Assembly: GCA_029224965.1 (NCBI GenBank)
Contig: JAQXVO010000030.1
Span: forward strand, 186,001-250,000
DNA: 64,000 nt
Origin: Lachnospiraceae bacterium
GTDB taxonomy: Bacteria; Bacillota; Clostridia; Lachnospirales; Lachnospiraceae
Reading direction: 5' to 3'
The notes under the pieces are model-generated. The model was not told the DNA's origin and searched no databases. It was given only the letters and a program-made list of their open reading frames with translations. This document shows positions 57,533-64,000 of the stretch, one piece after another; within the stretch, counting starts at the first letter, position 1, and each line of letters opens with the position of its first letter. The translations under genes were made by a program, and so were the position numbers.

Positions 57533-59176
57533 TTATGCCTCCTCATGATCCGAAGCGGAACCCCTGCCCTGACTTCCGTCCCTTCCGGCCTTGTCCGCCG
57601 GATCGCCGGATCCTTCGGAATCCGGCTTCTTATCACTGGAATCTGCTGCACTTGTATCAGTATCCACCTGGCCCGCTTCCTTACGGAAATCCTCAGCGAA
57701 CTCTTCAATTTCCTGCTCCAGGTCCGAAGACAATGCCTTTTTCTCGGAAAGCTCCGAGATTACCAGACCGTGATTCTTATGGAAATCATCAAGAACCTGG
57801 GCCTGTTCCTTCTTGATCAGCTTCTTCGGCGTCGAATCAAAGAAATGATGGTTGGCCAGAACCAGGCTGATAACCTCTTCTGCCATACTCATAGGATGAG
57901 ACAGTGGCTGCTTTAAGAGTTCCATCAGAGCGGAGCCGTGATCCAGCTCTGCCTTGGTCGTTGGATCCAGATCCGATGCGAACTGGGTGAAGACCTCAAG
58001 TTCACGGTACTGGGCCAGGTCGACACGGATGGAACCGGATGCCTTCTTCATGGCCTTGGTCTGTGCGGCACCGCCGACACGGGAAACCGAAAGTCCGACA
58101 TTGACGGCCGGTCTCTGGCCAGAGAAGAAGAGTCCGGTCTCAAGGAAGATCTGACCGTCTGTGATGGAGATGACGTTGGTCGAAATATAGGCCGAGACGT
58201 CACCGTTCTGTGTCTCAATAATGGGCAGTGCTGTCATCGAACCGCCGCCCTTCTCATCGGAAAGATGAGAGGACCGCTCCAGCAGTCTGGAATGCAGATA
58301 GAAGACGTCGCCCGGATAAGCCTCACGTCCCGGAGACCGTCCCAGAAGAAGGGAGATCTCACGGTAGGCAACAGCGTGCTTGCTTAAGTCATCATAGATG
58401 ATCAGGACATCCCTGCCCTGATCCATGAAATACTCGCCCAGAGCCGTGCCCGCATAGGGTGCGACATACTGAAGGGATGCCGGATCTGCTGCGGTTGCCG
58501 AAAGAATGATGGAATAGTCCATGGCCCCGTTTTCTTCGAGGGTATGCTCTACCTTTCCTACGGTTGTTGCCTTCTGACCGATGGCGACATAGATACAGAT
58601 GATGTCCTTGCCCTTCTGGTTCAGAATGGTATCAACGGCGATCGAGGTCTTACCGGTCTGCCGGTCGCCGATGATCAGCTCTCTCTGGCCGCGGCCGATG
58701 GGGAACATGGAATCAATGGCAAGGATTCCGGTCTCCAGGGGCTTATCAACCGGCTGACGATCGATAATGCCGGGAGCCTCACGCTCGATGGGATTGTATC
58801 CGGTCGATACAATATCACCCTTGCCGTCAATGGGCTCGCCGAGCGCATTGATGACACGGCCGACGAAGGCATCGCCGACCGGAATGCCGGCCCTCTTTTC
58901 CGTCCGGCTGACCTTCATGCCTTCATAAATACCGGCGTCCCGTCCGAAGAGGATGACGCCGATTTCATTTCTTCGAATATCCTGGACCATGCCCTTTTCA
59001 CCGTTCTCAAAGAGGACGATTTCGCCGTACATTGCATGATCAATGCCATAGATCGTTGCAATGCCGTCGCCGACCGAGATCACGGTTCCGACTTCCCGGC
59101 TGGTCTGGTCCCAGTCAAAATTTTCTATTTCTTCTCTAATAATAGAGATAATGTCCTGTGCCTGAATAGAGCTCAA
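57533..59176 (-). CDS. atpA: ATP synthase alpha subunit with C-terminal tail
   Basis: The noncatalytic F1 subunit has the P-loop [18 protein letters not shown] and the signature [20 protein letters not shown]. At 547 residues it is about 45 longer than usual because of a C-terminal Ser, Asp, Gly and Lys-rich tail (from about residue 503) that has no counterpart in standard alpha subunits. The start is TTG with GAGGAGG upstream; no in-frame ATG fits the conserved N-terminus. One base separates it from atpH. Confidence 0.96.
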   Translation of the reverse strand: MSSIQAQDIISIIREEIENFDWDQTSREVGTVISVGDGIATIYGIDHAMYGEIVLFENGEKGMVQDIRRNEIGVILFGRDAGIYEGMKVSRTEKRAGIPVGDAFVGRVINALGEPIDGKGDIVSTGYNPIEREAPGIIDRQPVDKPLETGILAIDSMFPIGRGQRELIIGDRQTGKTSIAVDTILNQKGKDIICIYVAIGQKATTVGKVEHTLEENGAMDYSIILSATAADPASLQYVAPYAGTALGEYFMDQGRDVLIIYDDLSKHAVAYREISLLLGRSPGREAYPGDVFYLHSRLLERSSHLSDEKGGGSMTALPIIETQNGDVSAYISTNVISITDGQIFLETGLFFSGQRPAVNVGLSVSRVGGAAQTKAMKKASGSIRVDLAQYRELEVFTQFASDLDPTTKAELDHGSALMELLKQPLSHPMSMAEEVISLVLANHHFFDSTPKKLIKKEQAQVLDDFHKNHGLVISELSEKKALSSDLEQEIEEFAEDFRKEAGQVDTDTSAADSSDKKPDSEGSGDPADKAGRDGSQGRGSASDHEEA

Positions 59177-59177
59177 G

Positions 59178-59702
59178 TTAATATGCCTCCTCTATCAGTG
59201 ATTTCTCCAGCTGTTCCAGCCAGCCCCGGTAGCTCTGATCGAATTCCACGCCGCGGGTCCTTAGGATCCGTCCGCCAAGAATCGAGGGATCGACCTCGAC
59301 ACAGAGCTGGACATGGCGGGATCCGTAACGTTTTCCAAGATAATCCCGGGCCTCTCGGATTTCATCATCGGTCGGTTCCTTGGCAAAGATTGCCTCGATC
59401 TTCAGATAATGATTTTCTTCGTCCCAGATCTTGGAATAAGCCTCTGCAATTTCGAGAAGAAGGGAAATCTGATGGTTCCGGGTCAGTTCAATCAGGAAAT
59501 TACAGATTTTCGTCGAAAAGCCGGCCTTCTCAGACAGGCGCCGTATCACCCGGATCTTGTCCGACATCTTCACAACCGGCCGGCCCAGAAGATCACAAAG
59601 TTCCGGTGTCAGCTTCATGACATCCATGAATTCCATGAACTCCTGCCGATCCGGGACTTCCTCATAGAGGGCACGGGCCTGTTCAATTGCCGCTTCCTTC
59701 AT
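59178..59702 (-). CDS. atpH: ATP synthase delta subunit
   Basis: This 174-residue subunit joins the peripheral stalk to the alpha subunits. The N-terminal helical bundle (about residues 1-105) and the C-terminal domain with [21 protein letters not shown] are typical of the OSCP/delta family. It overlaps the end of atpF by 20 bases. Confidence 0.93.
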   Translation of the reverse strand: MKEAAIEQARALYEEVPDRQEFMEFMDVMKLTPELCDLLGRPVVKMSDKIRVIRRLSEKAGFSTKICNFLIELTRNHQISLLLEIAEAYSKIWDEENHYLKIEAIFAKEPTDDEIREARDYLGKRYGSRHVQLCVEVDPSILGGRILRTRGVEFDQSYRGWLEQLEKSLIEEAY

Positions 59703-60144
59703 TTTCTTTCTGCCCTTCCTGTCCTTCGATCAGAATCTTACGGGCTGCCTCTATGGCCAGACGGGAAATATCTGCCTGCAGATCCTTCTTGGCCTTTTCC
59801 TGCTCCAGGGCAAGATCTCTGGCAGCCTTCTTTTTCATCTCGGAAATCTCTTCCTCGGTCTCCTGAACCCGCTTCTGGCGTTCTGCCTCAGCCTTGTCCA
59901 TAGAATCCTGGAGAAGCTTCTGAGATTCCTGCTTTGCATTTCTCAAATGTTCTTCGTATTCATTCCGGGTCTGGTCTGCCGCCTTCTGCTTTTCCTCGGC
60001 CTCTGCAAACTGATCCGCGATATGCTTCTGCCTCTCATTGATCACATTCATGACCCGCTGGAAGAGAAATTTCTTCATGATCCAGGCGAAGAAGAGAATG
60101 TTGATGATGGTAAAGAGGATGGAAGGAAATGAGATATCAAGCAT
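59683..60144 (-). CDS. atpF: ATP synthase b subunit
   Basis: This 153-residue subunit has one N-terminal membrane segment (FPSILFTIINILFFAWIM) followed by a long, highly charged helix that forms the peripheral stalk dimer. It overlaps atpH by 20 bases, a typical translational coupling. Confidence 0.93.
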   Translation of the reverse strand: MLDISFPSILFTIINILFFAWIMKKFLFQRVMNVINERQKHIADQFAEAEEKQKAADQTRNEYEEHLRNAKQESQKLLQDSMDKAEAERQKRVQETEEEISEMKKKAARDLALEQEKAKKDLQADISRLAIEAARKILIEGQEGQKENEGSGN

Positions 60145-60173
60145 CGCTTTTCCTCCTAGGTATTAGTCTTGTC

Positions 60174-60404
60174 TTATTTCAGAACCATGATGATCAGAAG
60201 TGCGATAACGAAGCCGTAAATAGCGGTTGCCTCGGCCAGGGCACATCCTAAGAGGAGGTTGGTCTGAATCTTCGGTGCTGCTTCCGGCTGTCTTGCGATG
60301 GCATCAACGGATGCTGCGGTTGCCTTGCCGATGCCGAGACCTGCTCCGATACCGGTCAGAACTGCGATACCTGCGCCAATTGCTACTAAAATTGTGGATG
60401 ACAT
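60174..60404 (-). CDS. atpE: ATP synthase c subunit
   Basis: This 76-residue hairpin of two membrane helices forms the rotor ring. The polar loop ARQPEAAPKIQTN and the ion-binding Glu in CALAEATAIYGFV are visible. The first helix reads GAGLGIGKAT where Na+-type rings have a Gln, and the residue after the Glu is Ala, not Ser or Thr, so proton coupling is inferred. I start at MSSTILVA, with AAAGGAG upstream; the frame is open 12 codons further. Confidence 0.95.
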   Translation of the reverse strand: MSSTILVAIGAGIAVLTGIGAGLGIGKATAASVDAIARQPEAAPKIQTNLLLGCALAEATAIYGFVIALLIIMVLK

Positions 60405-60535
60405 AATGTTTTCTCCTTTGCTTTTTCTTTTAAATTTCAAGAAAACAGGTTTCTCTGCATTGAAACAGCTTCTCCTGCTTCCTGTTTTACTTGGTGAACC
60501 TTGTCTGTAAAAATGTTTTCTGTCTGCTTAACCTG

Positions 60536-61228
60536 TCAGGAATCCTCCATGCACTCGCACATAAAGAGTGCCGTCAGGAAGACGAAGACATAAGCCTGAA
60601 TCAGTCCGTCGAATACATCGAAATAGAGACTGAAGATGACAGGCAGAAATACCGGCAGAACCTGTTTCAAGAGTTCCATGATGACGAAGGAGCCTAAGAC
60701 GTTACCGAACAGACGCATGCACAGAGACAGAGGCTTGATGCCAAGCTCCAGTACATTTAAGGGAGCGATGATGGCTATGGGTTTGGCATAGCTCTTAAAA
60801 TACCCCTTGGCGCCCTTCTTTCTCCATCCGCTGACCTGAATCAGGATAATGCTTAAGAGCGACAGGGCAACGGTAACGTTGATATCCTTTGTCGGCGGCT
60901 TGAAGCCGATGATTCCGATCAGGTTGGCCATGCCAATGTAGACCATGACGGACATGAGGTAGTAGTAATACTCCTGCCCTTCTCCCTGCATAGTATTCTT
61001 GAAGAAATTCCACAGCCACTGAACTGCTCCCTCCAGAGCCAGCTGGCCCTTGCCGGGATTGTCCACCTTCAGGTTTCTCGTCAGAAGAAGAGAAAGAAGA
61101 AGGACCGCTGCAATCATGATCCATGTAACTACTATAGATTCACTGATCGGAATTCCTCCGAAGATCGGAATGGTAAAAACAGTTTCTACTTTTAATTCGC
61201 CCAAGAGATTCTTTACCAGGGCGTCCAT
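60536..61228 (-). CDS. atpB: ATP synthase a subunit
   Basis: This 230-residue membrane subunit forms the proton half-channels against the c-ring. The essential Arg is in KPLSLCMRLFGNVLGS, and the last helices include LIQAYVFVFLTALFM. I start at MDALVKN, preceded by GGGAGGTGG. It is the first gene of the operon; no atpI is present upstream. Confidence 0.95.
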   Translation of the reverse strand: MDALVKNLLGELKVETVFTIPIFGGIPISESIVVTWIMIAAVLLLSLLLTRNLKVDNPGKGQLALEGAVQWLWNFFKNTMQGEGQEYYYYLMSVMVYIGMANLIGIIGFKPPTKDINVTVALSLLSIILIQVSGWRKKGAKGYFKSYAKPIAIIAPLNVLELGIKPLSLCMRLFGNVLGSFVIMELLKQVLPVFLPVIFSLYFDVFDGLIQAYVFVFLTALFMCECMEDS

Positions 61229-61543
61229 CAGACCACCTCCCATGAAGGATTTTTTCCTAAAATGCCTTTTAAAAGCACGAAAAAGTGCAGGCTACAGCAC
61301 CCTTGCTATAGAGCCACACACTTTCTCTCCGCTTCGATCTTTCATTATTGTACGCTAGTGAGATTTCAAAAAAAAGTACAATATGAATCAAATTTCTCCC
61401 GAAATTTTATAAATATGCACAATTACTTTGTTAATTTTTTGGTAATGTTTTACAAATGTATCTGCCTTGCTGCCTTGTCTTTTTGTTGCCTTTTCCTATT
61501 GCAATTCTGCAGAAAAATATATCTCTGCTGTCAGATCCTATTT
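61229..61543 (-). other. atp operon leader and intergenic region
   Basis: About 315 bases separate potD and atpB. The minus-strand leader contains a strong hairpin (61290-61315) pairing CTATAGCA with TGCTGTAG around AGGG, and a small GCAC/GTGC hairpin (61275-61288). A possible -10 box, TACAAT, lies near 61350 without a good -35 box. The rest is AT-rich with no gene. No clear terminator for potD was found. Confidence 0.5.
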
Positions 61544-63268
61544 TCAGACGGATGATCTCTTCCTTCTGAATTTACGAATCACAAGACATACGCAGCCTGC
61601 CAGGGCAAGAATCAGAAGAACCCAGCCCCAGACCGGCATCTTTAAGATGTTGTAGCAGCGGACATTGACCCACATGCTGTTGATGGCCTTGCTCTGGTCG
61701 ACATCGAAATAGCGCATGATGCTAGACCTCTGGATCACATCCTTAGCGGGGTACTGGGCGCCCAGCTGCCTCTGGATGGATTCGGCCGGCACATTCAGAA
61801 GATAGGCCGGGTCTAAATTTTTTTCATCGCCCGTGAAAAAGTAAGTCAGATCGTAGGGCTTGGCTGTGCTGTCCCCGTCCCTGGCTCCGTATTTCCACTT
61901 CAGATATTCGAGAATCCGGGGATCGGAACCACCCGAAATGCAGGAGGTGTAGCCGATGTAATACATATTCCGAATGGCATTGTCGGGCCGGGAGACAAAG
62001 TTAATGAAGGCCTCGGCTGCCTGCTGCTTGTCCGGGTCATTGCCGATACCGCTCTTCAGCATGCACCAGCCGTCAAAGTAGATATTGGTGCTCTCCTCGG
62101 GAACCGCAAAGTCCAGCCGGATCCCATCCTCATCGGCCTGATCCATGGTATAGACGGCATCGCCGGACCACTGATAGTTAGCGGCGACCTTGCCGGTGAT
62201 CATGTCGGCCTTTCCGGCATCAACCTCGAAGGAATAGACATTGTCCTTCATGTTCTGAAGCCAGTTCTGGACTTTGGCGATCATCTCCGGCGACGTGTTG
62301 TTCATCAGGTCCTCAAGTCTCTCCTTGTAATCGGCAGAATTGACAAAATCCGGATTCACTAGCTTGTCATGCTCAAGGGCACCAACTGCAGCAAAATAGC
62401 ATTCCCGGACACTGTCCTTGATGGTCACCCGGTTCTTAAATTTCGGGTTGGAAAGGATGTCCCAGGTGGATGCCTCTTCCTTGGTCACAAGCTTCGGATT
62501 GTAGACGATGCCGGTGACGCCCCACATATAGCCGGCCGCATAGCTGCTCCAGGCCTTGCCGTCGATCTCGTGATTTCTGAAGATGGAAGAAATATAGGGC
62601 GATACCCCATTGGTGTAATAATTCAGAGGATTGGAACTGTCGAAAAAGCCGTCAGACAGAGGCACCAGCTTATCCTCGCTGATCAGCTTCATGAACATAT
62701 ACTCTGAAGGGCAGATCAGATCATAGCTATCGCCCAGGGTCAGCATATTATAAAGGTCTTCATTTGTACCGAAGGTCGAATACTCAACCTTGACTTTGAC
62801 TCCGTAATTCTTCTCGTACCAGTCCTCGAAATCCTCGATCATGGCCTTCTTTCCGATGATCTTACCGGAAGGCAGATCTATGGCCTCGGAGGCACCCCAG
62901 TCTCCTTCATCCATATACTCTTCCCAGTTGCAGACACGGAGGGTGACAGTCTTTTCACCAGATTTCGCGTCAGACTTGTTTCCTGTCTCTGCCGCTGATA
63001 CACCATCTGTCCCTGCATCTGACTTGTTTCCTGTCTCTGCACTCGTGCCCTGCTTTGTCTGATCTGTCTCCGCAGCCCTTACAGAGGTCGGAGAAAGAAC
63101 AGATGTCAGAGCAAGAACTACCAGAAGAAGTCCTGCGCCCAGACGGGTCAGACCCTTTCTGTTCCGTCCCTGCAGGCTGAATTTTTCTCTGCTCATGCCC
63201 TTCATTTCCTGCCTGAAATCGGGTTCCATATGAGATTTATTCAGAAGCTTACTATTATGCCTTCTCAC
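61544..63268 (-). CDS. potD: Spermidine/putrescine-type substrate-binding protein
   Basis: This 574-residue protein has a signal or anchor segment (about residues 43-60) and a PotD-type binding domain (from LRVCNWEEYMD, residue 110, to about 530). A C-terminal membrane segment (VWGWVLLILALAGCVCLVI) with a basic tail would anchor it at both ends. The linker after the signal has a duplicated AETGNKSDA (residues 77-85 and 93-101). The start is GTG with GGAGG six bases upstream, overlapping the end of potC by 14 bases. It imports polyamines together with the Pot permeases. Confidence 0.9.
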   Translation of the reverse strand: MRRHNSKLLNKSHMEPDFRQEMKGMSREKFSLQGRNRKGLTRLGAGLLLVVLALTSVLSPTSVRAAETDQTKQGTSAETGNKSDAGTDGVSAAETGNKSDAKSGEKTVTLRVCNWEEYMDEGDWGASEAIDLPSGKIIGKKAMIEDFEDWYEKNYGVKVKVEYSTFGTNEDLYNMLTLGDSYDLICPSEYMFMKLISEDKLVPLSDGFFDSSNPLNYYTNGVSPYISSIFRNHEIDGKAWSSYAAGYMWGVTGIVYNPKLVTKEEASTWDILSNPKFKNRVTIKDSVRECYFAAVGALEHDKLVNPDFVNSADYKERLEDLMNNTSPEMIAKVQNWLQNMKDNVYSFEVDAGKADMITGKVAANYQWSGDAVYTMDQADEDGIRLDFAVPEESTNIYFDGWCMLKSGIGNDPDKQQAAEAFINFVSRPDNAIRNMYYIGYTSCISGGSDPRILEYLKWKYGARDGDSTAKPYDLTYFFTGDEKNLDPAYLLNVPAESIQRQLGAQYPAKDVIQRSSIMRYFDVDQSKAINSMWVNVRCYNILKMPVWGWVLLILALAGCVCLVIRKFRRKRSSV

Positions 63269-64000
63269 TTCCGCCCTCCTTCTTCAGTCGATTCTCATTC
63301 CGTCCGGCGAAGAGATTGGCCGCCACAACGACCAGGATAACGACTACGAAAATCAGTGTCGACAGAGCCCAGAGAGCGGTCTTGATCGTGGTCTGGGAGC
63401 CCTTGGTCGCATTGACGACATAGGTCGAAATGGTATTGAAGGTTGCCGGCTTGGTATAGGTTGCAATGAAATAGTCATCCAGTGACAGGGTGACCGCCAG
63501 GCCGAAGCCCGAAATAATGCCCGGCATAAGCTGAGGCAGAATGACCTGGCGGATAGCCCGTCCGGGTCTGGCCCCCAGATCCAGGGCGGCCTCATACTGG
63601 CTGGAATCCAGCTGCTTTAATTTGGGCAGAACCGAGAGGTAGACAAAGGGCGCCGACAGAACCACATGACCGATGATGAGCGGCAGATAGGAATCCTTGT
63701 TCATATGAAGGACAACCACCAGAAGGACGCACATGGAAAAGCCCGTGACAACATCCGCATTGATGACCGGGATCTGGTTCAGTCCGTTGATCATCTTCTT
63801 CATCTTCTGACCGGAATAGAAGGCACCGATGGCACCCGTCGTTCCGAGAACAGTCGATATCAGGGCTGAAACGAAGGCCAGGACCAGGGTTCCGATGATC
63901 ATATCCCGAAGCTCAGGCGTCGTAAATAGCGTGATGTAATTCTGCAGGGAGAAGCCCCGGATGGCTCCCAGGTTGGTGGAACTTGTAAAGCTGTAAACCG
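63255..64000 (-). CDS. potC: Polyamine ABC transporter permease PotC (5' end cut off)
   Basis: The frame stays open to the right edge; visible residues start VYSFTSSTNLGAIRGF. This is the second permease of a spermidine/putrescine-type importer, with several membrane segments and the coupling-loop motif AALDLGARPGRAIRQVILPQ. The first ATG inside the window (63902) is not the true start because conserved sequence continues upstream. potA and potB are expected beyond the edge. Confidence 0.9.
   Translation of the reverse strand, partial: VYSFTSSTNLGAIRGFSLQNYITLFTTPELRDMIIGTLVLAFVSALISTVLGTTGAIGAFYSGQKMKKMINGLNQIPVINADVVTGFSMCVLLVVVLHMNKDSYLPLIIGHVVLSAPFVYLSVLPKLKQLDSSQYEAALDLGARPGRAIRQVILPQLMPGIISGFGLAVTLSLDDYFIATYTKPATFNTISTYVVNATKGSQTTIKTALWALSTLIFVVVILVVVAANLFAGRNENRLKKEGGSEKA

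Overview
The window looks like a chromosome segment from an anaerobic Firmicute of the Clostridia, most likely Lachnospiraceae or a close relative. The reasons are a division and cell-wall cluster in the order mraZ-rsmH-ftsL-ftsI-mraY-murD-ftsW-ftsQ-ftsZ without ftsA, a phenylalanine T-box in front of pheST, the two-subunit iron-sulfur L-serine dehydratase, the UPF0210/ACT pair, and an eight-gene F-type ATP synthase operon without atpI. Base composition is moderate and even. Almost all genes lie on the minus strand; the exceptions are the ArsR regulator, citrate synthase and a TetR regulator. The family placement is inferred from gene content, not from a search.

Layout. 1-1,900: a TPP riboswitch with its promoter (its gene lies off the left edge), an SRAP DNA-protein crosslink protein, a small TSCPD protein, the collapsed remnant of an ABC-F ATPase gene, and an ArsR regulator. 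1,900-8,600: serine dehydratase, UPF0210 plus an ACT-domain protein, a WalJ-like hydrolase, coaE and a 5'-nucleotidase-like enzyme. 8,700-12,700: a PhnD/PhnC/PhnE/PhnE importer with a strong promoter, a structured leader and a terminator between phnD and phnC. 12,800-17,400: DNA polymerase I and a beta-CASP hydrolase. 17,500-27,750: the division and cell-wall cluster, headed by an array of MraZ boxes. 28,000-34,700: lgt, queA, pheT, pheS, T-box leader and 6S RNA. 35,100-44,800: citrate synthase, threonine synthase, a phosphoribosyltransferase, ilvC and ilvN, a 4'-phosphopantetheinyl transferase, mscL and pckA. 44,800-47,700: larC, larB and a membrane-anchored protein. 47,900-54,100: a large secreted protein, an MMPL exporter and a divergent TetR regulator, followed by a 62-bp tandem repeat. 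54,150-61,230: gamma carbonic anhydrase and the ATP synthase operon. 61,540-64,000: the end of a polyamine ABC transporter locus (potD and potC), cut by the right edge.

Most of the window is housekeeping. No CRISPR array, prophage, insertion sequence, rRNA or tRNA gene was seen. I did not find a clear undescribed multi-gene system. The best candidates for something new are the three-way-junction RNA leader in front of phnD, the 6S RNA placed directly upstream of the pheST T-box with no visible terminator between, the 62-bp hairpin-bearing tandem repeat after the TetR gene with a possibly related 35-bp repeat near larB, and the recurrent hydrophilic low-complexity inserts in core enzymes (CoaE, PolA, LarC, the phosphopantetheinyl transferase, the AtpA tail, PotD).
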